From positions 186,001-250,000 of the forward strand of contig NZ_QJJQ01000001.1 of assembly GCF_003201975.1 (NCBI RefSeq): a DNA stretch of 64,000 nucleotides, given 5' to 3'. Below are positions 26,991-36,150 of this stretch, piece by piece (the first letter of the stretch is position 1; every line of letters begins with the position of its first letter). The notes beneath the pieces are model-generated. The model worked only from the letters and a program-made list of their open reading frames with translations, had not been told where the DNA came from and made no database searches. A program made the position numbers and the translations under genes. Source of the stretch: Pseudogracilibacillus auburnensis. Lineage in GTDB: Bacteria > Bacillota > Bacilli > Bacillales > Amphibacillaceae.

Positions 26991-28169
26991 ATGTACATTA
27001 TCCATAATGGTCTCATTGTAACGGAAGAAGGAATAGTAGATGATCAGGCGATCGTAACGGAAGGAAGCTATATTCATTCTATTATCCCGGCTACCCAAAT
27101 GAAAGAATACCCAGAAGCAAAATTGATTAATGCCCAAGGTGGTTATGTGACCCCAGGGTTTATCGATATTCATTCCGATTATATTGAAACGATCGCATCA
27201 CCTCGCCCAACGAGTATGATGGATTTTAATATTAGCTTACGAGAAGCAGAGAAAATTCTTGTTAACAACGGGATAACGACGATGTTTCATTCTTTGTCCC
27301 TTCATAAGGAAGATGTGTTTACCCAAAACCCGATGCGTACCCCGGAAAATGTCCAACAAATGGTCGAAATGATTCATGAAACGAGTGATGAACTTCATTT
27401 AATTCGTCACCGACTACATGCTCGTTTTGAAATCGATCATACATTTGGAGTCGATCAATTAATTGACAATATTGAACAAAATAAAGTGCATTTATTATCT
27501 TTTATGGATCATACACCAGGCCAAGGACAATACCGAAATTTACAAAAATACTATGAAAACTTACGAGGCTATCGTGGAGCTACATACGATGAAGTGCAAA
27601 CGATCATTCTTGAAAAACAAACGGCTGAAACGATTTCTTTTAAAGATATTCAAAGGATAACAAAACTAGCTACTGAAAAACAGATAGCTGTTGCATCTCA
27701 TGATGATGATAATATTGAAAAACTTCATTTAGTTCGATCGTTTGGTACGACAATAAGTGAATTTCCAATTACGCTTGAGGTGGCTAGAGAAGCGAAAAAG
27801 TTAGGTTTATATACGATTGTCGGTGCACCAAATGTATTATTAGGTAAATCTCATTCGGGAAACTTATCGGCAATTGAAGCAATTGAACAAGGTTGTGCAG
27901 ATATTTTATGTAGTGACTATTATCCAGTTGCCTTATTACATGCAGTATTCCATCTCCATGAGAAATATGGCTATGATTTGCACGATATGTTTCAAATGGT
28001 GACAATCAATCCTGCAAAAGCAGTTAAAATGGATCACGAAATTGGTTCGATCAAAGAAGGAAAAAAAGCAGATCTACTCATTATTGAAAAAATGAATGAT
28101 GGATATCCGATGCTGACAACAACGATGGTGGATGGTGTCATTATCACGGAAACGAATTATCGTATTTAA
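26991..28169 (+). CDS. phnM: Alpha-D-ribose 1-methylphosphonate 5-triphosphate diphosphatase PhnM
   Basis: Amidohydrolase-superfamily enzyme of 392 residues that releases pyrophosphate from the ribosyl-phosphonate triphosphate, giving the PhnJ substrate. The metal-binding GFIDIHSDYIE, the SFMDHTPGQGQYRN block, ASHDDDN and CSDYYPVALLHA motifs are all present. A strong AGGAGG precedes ATG 26991. Gene order phnK-phnM-phnL differs from the E. coli KLM order. Confidence 0.95.
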   Translation: MYIIHNGLIVTEEGIVDDQAIVTEGSYIHSIIPATQMKEYPEAKLINAQGGYVTPGFIDIHSDYIETIASPRPTSMMDFNISLREAEKILVNNGITTMFHSLSLHKEDVFTQNPMRTPENVQQMVEMIHETSDELHLIRHRLHARFEIDHTFGVDQLIDNIEQNKVHLLSFMDHTPGQGQYRNLQKYYENLRGYRGATYDEVQTIILEKQTAETISFKDIQRITKLATEKQIAVASHDDDNIEKLHLVRSFGTTISEFPITLEVAREAKKLGLYTIVGAPNVLLGKSHSGNLSAIEAIEQGCADILCSDYYPVALLHAVFHLHEKYGYDLHDMFQMVTINPAKAVKMDHEIGSIKEGKKADLLIIEKMNDGYPMLTTTMVDGVIITETNYRI

Positions 28170-28188
28170 AAGTAAAGGAGCTAAAAAA

Positions 28189-28902
28189 GTGGCTATTTTA
28201 CAAGTGAAACAGTTGAGTAAGTCTTTTCAGATTCACCATTTACAAAAAAAGATGCAAGCAGTAAAAAATATTCATTTTTCGTTACATAAAGGCGAATTTA
28301 TCGGGATTGTTGGAAAAAGTGGTAGTGGAAAATCGACGATCTTAAAAAGTATTTATCGAACCTATTTACCTGAAGAGGGAGAAATCTTGTACGAATCAGC
28401 CCGTTTTGGTTGTTTAGATTTAGCAAAAGCAACCGCAAGGCAAATCATTTATTTACGAAAACATGAGATTGGCTATGTGTCCCAGTTTTTAAATGTGATG
28501 CCCCGAATTACCTCACGCCAGCTCGTCGAAAATGCATTACTGGAAGTCGATTACCCAATTGAATTAGCAAAAGATCGTGCTGAGGAGACATTACGTCATT
28601 TTGATCTTGATGAGGCATTATGGGATGCATACCCGAATACTTTCTCAGGCGGAGAAAAATTACGGCTTAATATTTCCATTGCAACGGTAAAGAAACCAAG
28701 ATTACTATTACTAGATGAACCGACAGCAAGTTTAGATGCGATCTCTAAAGAAAAAGTGCGACAAATCATTGAAAAGTTAAAGCGACAAGGAACAACTTTA
28801 GTCGGAATTTTTCATGACTTAGCATTTATGGAAGGACTTTGTGATAAAGTTTTTGAAATGGAAGCCCAACAAACGAATACATTCGTAAAGGATCGTGTAT
28901 GA
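28189..28902 (+). CDS. phnL: Phosphonate C-P lyase system ATPase PhnL
   Basis: Second ABC-type ATPase of the complex, 237 residues. Walker A is GKSGSGKST, the signature is FSGGEKLRLNI and Walker B LLLDEPTASLD. These match PhnL, not transporter ATPases. Translation starts at GTG 28189 with AAAGGAG eight bases upstream; a longer frame beginning in phnM lacks a start signal. The PHP-domain gene follows immediately. Confidence 0.93.
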   Translation: MAILQVKQLSKSFQIHHLQKKMQAVKNIHFSLHKGEFIGIVGKSGSGKSTILKSIYRTYLPEEGEILYESARFGCLDLAKATARQIIYLRKHEIGYVSQFLNVMPRITSRQLVENALLEVDYPIELAKDRAEETLRHFDLDEALWDAYPNTFSGGEKLRLNISIATVKKPRLLLLDEPTASLDAISKEKVRQIIEKLKRQGTTLVGIFHDLAFMEGLCDKVFEMEAQQTNTFVKDRV

Positions 28903-28903
28903 G

Positions 28904-29713
28904 ATGGCGGCTGATCTTCATGTTCACAGTTACTATTCTGATGGATTTCATTCAATGGAAGACGTTGTTTTAAGGGCTAAAAGAAAAGGAGTAACAGAAA
29001 TTAGTTTTGTTGACCATGATTGTGTGACAAATCGTGTACAAGCAAAACTTTTGAGCGAAAAATACAATATTGCCATTATCCCCGGCATTGAAATATCAGC
29101 TTATGATTTTAAACGAAATCGGAAAGTCCATATTTTAGGATATGGGTACGATGGAAGAGCCCAAAACATTCAAGATTTGTGTGAAATCATTTTAAAAAGA
29201 AGGCATGAACATTCGTTAAAACAAATTGAGCAAATTAAAGATGCTGCACATGACATTGATCTAGATGAAGTTTTGTCCTATGCGGCATATAGCGAAGTCA
29301 TCTATAAACAACATATTATGCGTGCATTAATTGGCGCACCGTATAGCTCATCTTCCTACCAACAGTTATACAGATCCCTTTTTAAAGGAAATGGTGTGGC
29401 AGCTGGAGATATTACGTATGTCTGTGCCATTGAGGCAGTGGAGGCAATTGTCGCGGACGGTGGTCTTGCAGTACTGGCGCATCCTGGTCAACTAGATTCG
29501 TTTGACTTTGTTCCACAACTAGTTCAGCACGGTCTAAGAGGCATTGAACGAAACCACCATGACCATACAATGCATGATTTAAAACATACAGAGGAATTAG
29601 CAATTAAATACAATTTGATCATGACGGGTGGATCTGATTTTCACGGGTTATATGGGAAAGACATTGAGGTAGGGGAAATAAGAAGTCCTGAGTTATTAAG
29701 CGATAAAATTTAA
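28904..29713 (+). CDS. PHP-domain phosphoesterase, probable cyclic phosphate dihydrolase (PhnPP type)
   Basis: Metal-dependent phosphoesterase of 269 residues. The PHP ligands are H6, H8 and D13 in DLHVHSYYSDG, FVDHD downstream, PGIEISAY, LAHPGQLD and the final GGSDFHG. It sits at the end of the phn operon, where PhnP would be expected. A PHP enzyme (PhnPP, cyclic phosphate dihydrolase) from Eggerthella lenta is known to hydrolyse the PhnJ product to ribose 5-phosphate and phosphate, which would remove the need for both PhnP and PhnN, and neither is found here. Function is inferred from family and context. ATG 28904 and GTG 28895 are possible starts. Confidence 0.85.
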   Translation: MAADLHVHSYYSDGFHSMEDVVLRAKRKGVTEISFVDHDCVTNRVQAKLLSEKYNIAIIPGIEISAYDFKRNRKVHILGYGYDGRAQNIQDLCEIILKRRHEHSLKQIEQIKDAAHDIDLDEVLSYAAYSEVIYKQHIMRALIGAPYSSSSYQQLYRSLFKGNGVAAGDITYVCAIEAVEAIVADGGLAVLAHPGQLDSFDFVPQLVQHGLRGIERNHHDHTMHDLKHTEELAIKYNLIMTGGSDFHGLYGKDIEVGEIRSPELLSDKI

Positions 29714-29743
29714 TTGCTTTGTACGTTTGCAACGCTTTGCTCT

Positions 29744-29881
29744 AGGAGGCTGAGACAAAACTAAAACGGCAATCTAAAGACGAACAATGCATAAAATGAG
29801 CGAAGTATATTTCCAGAGCGGGTTATATGTAGCTACCATTGGGATTTTTCTTTGGTGAAAACACTTTTGTCCCAGCCACCT
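29744..29881 (+). repeat. GGCTGGGACA-type palindromic element, short form
   Basis: 138-bp element with terminal inverted repeats (AGGCTGAGACAAAA with TTTTGTCCCAGCC). It shares TCTAAAGACGAACAATGCA with 63496-63623 and TTTCCAGAGCGGGTTATATG with 20017-20341. It lies between the phn catalytic operon and phnD, and may terminate the former. Confidence 0.75.
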
Positions 29882-30002
29882 AGAAAAATTCTCTGAAGCT
29901 GTTGTTTGTTCATTTAAGGGGGGGATGCTCATCGAATAATACGAGCTATGGAATTAGTAAATTTGTTCATAAATTTAAAATGATGAAGGAGCGTTTACAT
30001 TA

Positions 30003-31073
30003 ATGAAAAACAAATCGATTTTTCTTCTTGTACTAACCATTTTTTTAGTCATTTTAGCTGCATGTGGTGAAGGTGGAGCCGAAGAAAAGACAGATGCTTC
30101 AGGTTCGGATTCTGGTAGTAGTAATTCTGATGATGTGATTAATATCGTTTGGTATCCAAATGAGTCTGGAAACGATTTGAAAGCTTCAAGAGACGAAATA
30201 GGAGCAATTATTGAAGAGGCAACAGGAAAAACAGTCGAACATCAATTAACGACGGATTATGCGATTGCCATTGAAACGTTAGTGAATAATAATGCTGCTT
30301 TAGCTTTTATGGGTGCAGTTGGCTATATTGAAGCTAAAAATGGTAATGACTCCATTGAGCCTGTAGTAGTCCAATCAGGAGCATCGGGTACATTAGATGA
30401 TGCCATTTACTACAGCTGGCTAGCAGTGGATGTAGATGCACAAGATGATTTTAAAATAGATGGAGAATTTTCACTTGATACGTTAGAAGATAAAAGAATG
30501 TCATTTGTTTCAAATAGTTCTACTTCAGGGTTTGTCGTACCTTCTTCCACTATTATTGACTATTTTGCAGATAGCTCGGATTATTCAGATTTAACTCCTG
30601 AAGATTTAATGGAAGGTGGATCTCTTTTTTCTCAAGTTTTATTTGGTAATTCCCACCAAGGATCGGCTGTAAATTTAATCAATGGCAATGCTGATGTTGC
30701 AGCATTTTGTGATGGTTGTGTTGAAAACTATGTGGAAGTAGCGGAAGGGGAAGAAAACACAGCAGGCGCTGTTTACCGTGTGATAGAAGGAGCGGCTGAG
30801 CCATTTAATACAGTTGAAGGAGAAGAGTTCATCCTAATGAGCGTGACACCAGTATTAAACGCACCGATTGCAGCTAATTTAGAAGTGATTGGAGAAGAAG
30901 ATTTTAAGAAAGTACAAGAAGCACTTGCCTCTGATGATACAGCAAACAATGAAGGAATTTTCGTTCCTGAGGATTCAGAGGAAAAAGGGTTATTTTCTAA
31001 ATCAGATCAAGAGAGGTTTGTTCCTGTAGAGGATGATTGGTTTAACCCAATCCGTGAGTTGTCTAACAAGTAA
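30003..31073 (+). CDS. phnD: Phosphonate ABC transporter substrate-binding lipoprotein PhnD
   Basis: Periplasmic-type receptor of 356 residues, lipid-anchored at C21 in LAAC after a hydrophobic signal. A Ser/Asp-rich linker precedes an SBP domain of the PhnD class, with VNIVWYPNESG-like first strand, LVNNNAALAFMGAVGYIEAK and FVSNSSTSGFVVPSS. GAAGGAGCG precedes the ATG. It is separated from its ATPase and permease genes by a 530-bp repeat element, so it may be transcribed or stabilised separately. Confidence 0.93.
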   Translation: MKNKSIFLLVLTIFLVILAACGEGGAEEKTDASGSDSGSSNSDDVINIVWYPNESGNDLKASRDEIGAIIEEATGKTVEHQLTTDYAIAIETLVNNNAALAFMGAVGYIEAKNGNDSIEPVVVQSGASGTLDDAIYYSWLAVDVDAQDDFKIDGEFSLDTLEDKRMSFVSNSSTSGFVVPSSTIIDYFADSSDYSDLTPEDLMEGGSLFSQVLFGNSHQGSAVNLINGNADVAAFCDGCVENYVEVAEGEENTAGAVYRVIEGAAEPFNTVEGEEFILMSVTPVLNAPIAANLEVIGEEDFKKVQEALASDDTANNEGIFVPEDSEEKGLFSKSDQERFVPVEDDWFNPIRELSNK

Positions 31074-31074
31074 G

Positions 31075-31607
31075 ATTGGTTGAGTCTACTTAATAAACAG
31101 AAATTCCATCTAAATCAATAGTTTTTACTCGTTTTTATCGTTATAAAGTGCAAGGTGATTTTTAGGGAGCCGTACGATAGCAATGCTAAGATAAAAATAA
31201 CTAGAACATGTTTATGAAGGGTATTACCAAGATAAATTGGAGCAATACCGAACGTGATAGAAGTGTAAAGGGCTTGACTGTTTTACCAATAAACCTTTTG
31301 CACATCAATCCCATTGAAATGAACTACTCTAATTGTCTGGAGCGAAAGTGACTGACTCCTGCGGGAAAAGCACGAATCTGAAGACCCCGCAGGAAGTGAT
31401 TTTCTTCCGAGGCGGGTTAAGTACGCGACGTCCATGGGACTCCGCTAAATGCTCGCCCCACCGGAAAGCACTGTCGCAACACCCGCACTAGCACGTCCTG
31501 TGCGTCGGAGGCTGAAGTCGTGCCCGCTAAAAAGCACTGTCACCTTTCGCGGAAGACAACGGTAGGATGATATGCAACTTAGTTGTTTAGTAGATTCTAA
31601 CCAGATC
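31075..31607 (+). repeat. MITE-like intergenic element, copy B
   Basis: About 530 bp between phnD and phnC. The ends are imperfect inverted repeats (GGTTGAGTCTACTTAATAAA against the complement of GTTTAGTAGATTCTAACC). The interior shares long blocks with copies A and C, including AAATTCCATCTAAATCAATAG, GAACTACTCTAATTGTCTGG and TAAGTACGCGACGTCC. A hairpin is formed by CTCCTGCGGG with CCCGCAGGA. No coding frame is conserved between copies. Confidence 0.75.
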
Positions 31608-31680
31608 TAGTGAATATGTATTAAATCATTAGAGTGTGCACTTGTTGCATACTCTAATCATTAAAAAAGGAGCCTAGAAA

Positions 31681-32445
31681 ATGTCTTTATTAGAAATTAA
31701 ACATCTCAATAAATCGTATGATAGCAAAACGAACGTGTTGAAAGATATTAATTTCGAAATTGAAAGCGGAGATTTAGTTTCAGTTATCGGCCCATCCGGG
31801 GCGGGAAAATCAACGTTATTAAGATGTATTAACCGAATGGTCAATTTTGATGACGGGAAAATTATTTTTGATGGGAAAGATACGACCCATTATAAAAAAA
31901 GAGAACTACGGAAATTGCGTACGGATATTGGTATGGTATTTCAACATTATAATTTAGTTCCGCGATTAACAGTGATTGAAAATGTGCTCCATGGACGTTT
32001 AGGTTATAAATCTACTATTCAAGGACTCCTAAGCATGTTTACTGAAGTTGAAAAAGAGAATGCTTTTTCTCTTCTTGATACGTTAGGCATTGTAGAGCAT
32101 GCATATAAACGCTGTGACCAATTAAGTGGTGGACAGCAGCAACGGGTTGGAATTGCGCGCGCGTTAATTCAGAATCCTAAATTAATTTTATGTGATGAAC
32201 CAATTGCATCTCTCGATCCGAATGCATCAAAAGTAATTATGACTTATTTAAAGCAAATTACGAGGGACATGAATATTACTTGTATCGTTAATTTACACCA
32301 GGTAGATGTTGCTCGCGAATACTCCGACCGGATTATTGCTCTTAATAAAGGCGCTGTCGTGTTTGACGGATCGCATTTGCAACTAACAGAAGAGCGAATG
32401 AATCATGTTTATGGAATGGAAACACGTGAATTAATAACAGTATAA
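31681..32445 (+). CDS. phnC: Phosphonate ABC transporter ATP-binding protein PhnC
   Basis: ATPase subunit of 254 residues of the phosphonate importer. Walker A is GPSGAGKST, the signature LSGGQQQR, Walker B LCDEPIASLD and the switch His lies in VNLHQVD, a PhnC-typical variant. AAAAGGAG precedes ATG 31681. It starts the transport operon phnC-phnE-phnE, with 12 bases to the next gene. Confidence 0.95.
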   Translation: MSLLEIKHLNKSYDSKTNVLKDINFEIESGDLVSVIGPSGAGKSTLLRCINRMVNFDDGKIIFDGKDTTHYKKRELRKLRTDIGMVFQHYNLVPRLTVIENVLHGRLGYKSTIQGLLSMFTEVEKENAFSLLDTLGIVEHAYKRCDQLSGGQQQRVGIARALIQNPKLILCDEPIASLDPNASKVIMTYLKQITRDMNITCIVNLHQVDVAREYSDRIIALNKGAVVFDGSHLQLTEERMNHVYGMETRELITV

Positions 32446-32457
32446 GGGGTAATCGAA

Positions 32458-33243
32458 GTGAGTGAAAAAAAGTTTCGTCAAAAAAAATGGCAAACAACAT
32501 TATTTTTTACCGTTATTATTGTCGTCACATTCATATCTTCATCTATCACTAAATTTAATTTTATTCATAGCATGACAACTTTTCCATCTGCATTTACGTG
32601 GATTTTCTCCAATTTAATGATTACAGAAGAAAGCTTTAAAAAGTTACCAACGATCCTTACAAAATTAAACGAAACGATCTTTATGGCGATCGCAGCATCA
32701 ACTACCGCAGCTGCTTTATCCCTTTTTCTCGGTGTCATGGGATCGAAAACGACGAAAGTAAACAATGTTTTTAGTGTCATTGCTCGTGTGATTGCATCAT
32801 TTTCAAGAAACATTCCCATCGTAGCTTGGGCACTAATTTTATTAATTTCGTTCGGTCAAAATTCACTTACTGGTTTTTTAGCTTTATTTATCGGTTCAGT
32901 TGGGTTTTTAACGAGAGCCTTTATCGAGTCGATTGATGAGGCAGATCAAAGTTCCGTTGAAGCATTGACCGCAACAGGGGCAACATATTTTCAAATTATA
33001 AGTAAAGCCGTTATACCACAAAGTTTACCTCAAATTATTAGTTGGACGTTGTTTATGATTGAGACAAATATTAGAAGTGCTACACTCGTTGGAATACTAA
33101 CAGGTACCGGGATCGGTTATTCATTTGATTTATATTATAAATCAATGGATTATAATACGGTCGCATTAATCACTTTCACCATCGTTATTACGGTTATATT
33201 AATTGAGTTGATGTCAAACTACATTCGAAAGGTGATTATATAA
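32458..33243 (+). CDS. phnE: Phosphonate ABC transporter permease PhnE, first copy
   Basis: Membrane subunit of 261 residues with about six hydrophobic segments. The EAA-like loop (SSVEALTATGATYFQII) and the ARVIASFSRNIPIVAWALIL segment match PhnE. The start is GTG 32458 after AAGGGG. Its stop overlaps the ATG of the second PhnE (TAATG), so the two permeases are translationally coupled and probably form a heterodimeric channel. Confidence 0.94.
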   Translation: MSEKKFRQKKWQTTLFFTVIIVVTFISSSITKFNFIHSMTTFPSAFTWIFSNLMITEESFKKLPTILTKLNETIFMAIAASTTAAALSLFLGVMGSKTTKVNNVFSVIARVIASFSRNIPIVAWALILLISFGQNSLTGFLALFIGSVGFLTRAFIESIDEADQSSVEALTATGATYFQIISKAVIPQSLPQIISWTLFMIETNIRSATLVGILTGTGIGYSFDLYYKSMDYNTVALITFTIVITVILIELMSNYIRKVII

Positions 33244-34091
33244 TGCAATATGATCTTGCTACACATATGAAACGAACGAGAACAGGAAAAATCAGTTTAA
33301 AATCAGGTGAAAAGTCTGAAAAGGTGATTCAACTGACGGTTCTTTCGTTTGTCGTTTTAACGATTGCAGCTTTTTTCTTTTTCGATTTTACTGGCTTTCA
33401 ATTTAAAAAAGCGATAGTAGAAACAGCTCATAATTTAAAAGTAATGTTTTTTATGCCCAAATTAAGTCATTTTGGTTTTGGTGAAGCAATTTTTCAAGTA
33501 ACCATTACATTAGGCTTGGCTGTTTTATCGACCATTCTAGGAGCATTAATCGCTTTTTTCTTAGCATTGCTCGCTGCGACAAATTTATCAAAGGAATGGA
33601 TTTCACGCACTGTTCGCGTGATTGTTGCCTTTATACGTGCAGTACCTACAGTATTATGGGTACTTATTTTTGCCATATCTGCAGGTCTTGGTAGTGAAGC
33701 GGCAGTTGTTGGGATGTTGTTCCATTCCATTGCATATTTAGTAAAAGCATATTCTGAGGCGTTTGAGGAAGTCAGTCCAGGTATTATTGAATCATTACGT
33801 GCCACTGGATCGAGTTGGTGGCATATTGTCAAACATGGAATCGTTCCATCTACATCGACCTATATTATGTCTTGGACATTTTTGCGGTTTGAAATTAATT
33901 TCGGTGTTGCAGTCGCAATGGGTGCTGCAGCTGGAGCTGGTGGAATTGGTTTTGAACTATTCATGGCATCCGGGTTTTATTTCGATTTGCGCGAGGTTGG
34001 CTTTATCACTTATGCCATTTTACTCGTAGCAATTTTGTTAGAAATGTTATCGACTCGTTTAAAAAATCGTTATTTACCAAGCGAAAAATAA
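33243..34091 (+). CDS. phnE: Phosphonate ABC transporter permease PhnE, second copy
   Basis: Second permease, 282 residues, longer at the N-terminus than the first by about 20 residues. It shows VRVIVAFIRAVPTVLWVLIF, the ISPG-like EEVSPGIIESLRATGSSWWHIV coupling loop and GAAAGAGGIGFELF. Paired phnE genes are common in Firmicutes. It ends the operon and is followed by a weak hairpin. Confidence 0.94.
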   Translation: MQYDLATHMKRTRTGKISLKSGEKSEKVIQLTVLSFVVLTIAAFFFFDFTGFQFKKAIVETAHNLKVMFFMPKLSHFGFGEAIFQVTITLGLAVLSTILGALIAFFLALLAATNLSKEWISRTVRVIVAFIRAVPTVLWVLIFAISAGLGSEAAVVGMLFHSIAYLVKAYSEAFEEVSPGIIESLRATGSSWWHIVKHGIVPSTSTYIMSWTFLRFEINFGVAVAMGAAAGAGGIGFELFMASGFYFDLREVGFITYAILLVAILLEMLSTRLKNRYLPSEK

Positions 34092-34149
34092 AGTTACTTC
34101 AAATAAAAAGTTATAAATGTTTAGCGAGACATCCAATAAAAGTTTGTTT

Positions 34150-34190
34150 AAAAGCCTTTCATGATAAAATGTGGAAGGTTTTTGCTTTTT
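34150..34190 (+). terminator. Probable terminator after the phosphonate transport operon
   Basis: AAAAGCCTT pairs with AAGGTTTT with one bulged base and is followed by a T-rich run ending near 34190. Confidence 0.5.
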
Positions 34191-34198
34191 TATTATTT

Positions 34199-34290
34199 GA
34201 ATCAATTTCATCATTCAATATTTCAGTTAAAAAATCCGAACAACGGATTAGTGACTAGTTTCCACTCTAGAGATGGTCGCTGAATTGAAC
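34199..34290 (+). repeat. Terminal fragment of the 61835-type repeat
   Basis: It begins with the 22-bp block also found at 61836-61857 and, reversed, at 4749-4770, then an AATCCGAACAACG segment and CACTCTAGAGATGGTCGCT, close to CACTCTAGGTGGTCGCT at 61901-61919. The GC-rich interior of the full element is missing. No gene lies between here and 34385. Confidence 0.6.
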
Positions 34291-34385
34291 ATGTATGAAA
34301 TTTACTTATTTACATGATTGATGGATCTTTTGCAGATTAGTTGCTTGGGCTTTTACATGCAGTTGTCATCATGAATCTCCGTTTA

Positions 34386-34979
34386 TTACAATCGATATTT
34401 TGACACGAATGGATTATCTTTTTCATAAAAGCGCCATGGGTAATGAACTGCATCACCAGTATTTCCAATACCAACCCTGGGACTAACAGCTATTTCTTTC
34501 CTACCTTCCCCTTGTGAAATAAAGAGCGGACGATCGAGTAAATGATGACCATAATATTGCATCGTGATCCCCAGTGCCTTTGTTAATTTGCCAGGACCAT
34601 TCGTTAAGTTAACTTCTTTTACATGTGCTCCACGATTTAATCGCATTTGTTCCATCCCTAGTACAGGCTCAATTGCTCTAATCAATACGGCGTGGGGAGT
34701 TTCGATAGATCCTGCAACAACATTGAGTAATGTATGTGTATGCATTTGATATGTGTAAGCATATCCTGGCTTTTGGAACATAATTTCCGTGCGCTTTGTT
34801 CTTCGGTTTCTGAAACTATGAGCTGCCCTATCTTCGGGACCTTGATATGCCTCGGTTTCAACGATACGCCCAACGAGTAATCCAGTTTGTTGTTCGTGAA
34901 CGATATAGTGACCAAGTAATTGTTGAGCAAGTTCCAATGTGTCTTTTTCAAAAAACGATTGATCAATTGGTTCATACAT
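34386..34979 (-). CDS. 3-methyladenine DNA glycosylase (AAG/MPG family)
   Basis: Base-excision repair glycosylase of 197 residues removing alkylated purines. Family motifs are clear: LAQQLLGHYIVHE, RIVETEAYQGPEDRAAHSF (with catalytic Glu), the YQMHTHTLLNVVAG insertion segment, AVLIRAIEP and NGPGKLTKALGI. GGGAGG precedes the ATG at 34979. Probably monocistronic. It is divergent from the padR operon. Confidence 0.94.
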   Translation of the reverse strand: MYEPIDQSFFEKDTLELAQQLLGHYIVHEQQTGLLVGRIVETEAYQGPEDRAAHSFRNRRTKRTEIMFQKPGYAYTYQMHTHTLLNVVAGSIETPHAVLIRAIEPVLGMEQMRLNRGAHVKEVNLTNGPGKLTKALGITMQYYGHHLLDRPLFISQGEGRKEIAVSPRVGIGNTGDAVHYPWRFYEKDNPFVSKYRL

Positions 34980-35031
34980 GAAAAATACCTCCCTTTTACA
35001 TTAGGGTACCATGAAGTTGAAAAAAGAAACA

Positions 35032-35060
35032 TTGACATTTATAAAAATAGTAAATATACT
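35032..35060 (+). promoter_or_regulatory. Sigma-A promoter of the padR operon
   Basis: TTGACA (35032-35037) and TATACT (35055-35060) are separated by 17 bases. Transcription should begin near 35067, about 70 bases before the padR start. Confidence 0.85.
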
Positions 35061-35074
35061 TAGTGTAAGTCTAC

Positions 35075-35125
35075 TTTGTATAACAAGGTAGCATCTTTTT
35101 TTGAAAAAGTATCTTGTTATACAAG
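35075..35125 (+). promoter_or_regulatory. Twin palindromic operators in the padR leader
   Basis: Two near-identical dyads, TTTGTATAACAAG (35075-35087) and CTTGTTATACAAG (35113-35125), start 38 bases apart, just downstream of the promoter. Each is a CTTGT-n3-ACAAG palindrome and they are also inverted relative to each other. Their position fits autorepression by the PadR protein encoded next. Confidence 0.65.
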
Positions 35126-35137
35126 GTAGGTGGAAGA

Positions 35138-35470
35138 ATGTCGATAAGAAGTCAGTTATTAAAAGGAATATTAGAGGGATGTATTTTATCCATGATTAAA
35201 CGAGAAGCAACATATGGCTATGAACTTTCCCTCAAATTACAAGCATTTGGACTAACGAATATTAGTGAAGGATCGATTTATCCGATTTTACTACGATTAC
35301 AAAAAGAAAATTTAGTGGAAGGTGAAATGAGGAAATCAGAAACTGGACCACGTCGAAAATATTATTATTTGACAGAAGAGGGGCTTAAGGCGCTAGAAGA
35401 ATTTCAAGATCATTGGGAGGCGATCAAAAGTCCAGTCGACCGAATTATTAAAGGAGGTAAGGCGAGATGA
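35138..35470 (+). CDS. PadR-family transcriptional regulator
   Basis: Winged-helix repressor of 110 residues. The PadR core is visible: LLKGILEGCILSMIKREATYGYELSLKLQAFG, then GSIYPILLRLQKENLVEGE as recognition helix and wing, and YYYLTEEGLKALEEF leading to the dimer helix. ATG 35138 follows GGTAGGTGGA. It overlaps the next gene by four bases. Twin dyads in its leader suggest it represses its own operon; PadR inducers include phenolics and antimicrobials, unknown here. Confidence 0.92.
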   Translation: MSIRSQLLKGILEGCILSMIKREATYGYELSLKLQAFGLTNISEGSIYPILLRLQKENLVEGEMRKSETGPRRKYYYLTEEGLKALEEFQDHWEAIKSPVDRIIKGGKAR

Positions 35471-36150
35471 AGGTGAAAGACATGATTCAATTAAACAATG
35501 TAAAAAGAGAACAACTGAATGAACCTAATTTAGCATATTACGAGGAGATGATGTTGTATATTCGCTTAAGTTCTTCTAAATCAGAGCAGCACACGGAAGA
35601 AATATTACTAGAGTTACTCGAGCATTTACTAGAGGCTCAGAAAGAAGGAAAAATTGCAGAAGAGGTATTTGGTAAAAATCCGAAAGCATATTGCCAGGAA
35701 TTAATTGCGGAAATTCCTAGTGAAACAAGAAAAGAGCAAATAAAATTTGCAGGATACATTAGTTTGCTATTTTTAGCTATAGTAAGTTTTCTTAATGGTA
35801 TCGTTGGATTTGGATTCCATTATTTTTTTCAGTTTGGAACTGGTCTAAGCACATTTCATCTTGGCTCTGGCATTGCGATTGTTTTAATTGATTTAAACAT
35901 TCTTTATCTTTTTATTTTAGGAGCTTTAAAATGGTTAAAGTCCACCGCATTTAAACCAGATAAACAGAAAAATAAGTGGATAGAGTTTATTCAGATGTGG
36001 CTAGTATGTACACTATCGATTGGATTGTTTATGCTTGTTATTTACTTGATGCCCGAGTTTGGAAGGTCAGTCAGTATTCCAACAATTGCTTTTGCAGGAA
36101 TTGGAGTTATTTTATATTTACTATCGCTATTAATAAAAAAATATCTCTAA
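35467..36150 (+). CDS. DUF1129-type membrane protein
   Basis: Protein of 227 residues with a cytosolic N-terminal helical part (about 1-95) that includes a LLELLEHLLEAQKEGKIAEEVFG segment and four hydrophobic segments after it. This arrangement matches DUF1129 proteins that accompany PadR regulators. It overlaps padR by four bases (ATGA), so both are co-expressed under the promoter at 35032. Function unknown; a membrane stress role under PadR control is plausible. Confidence 0.75.
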   Translation: MKVKDMIQLNNVKREQLNEPNLAYYEEMMLYIRLSSSKSEQHTEEILLELLEHLLEAQKEGKIAEEVFGKNPKAYCQELIAEIPSETRKEQIKFAGYISLLFLAIVSFLNGIVGFGFHYFFQFGTGLSTFHLGSGIAIVLIDLNILYLFILGALKWLKSTAFKPDKQKNKWIEFIQMWLVCTLSIGLFMLVIYLMPEFGRSVSIPTIAFAGIGVILYLLSLLIKKYL

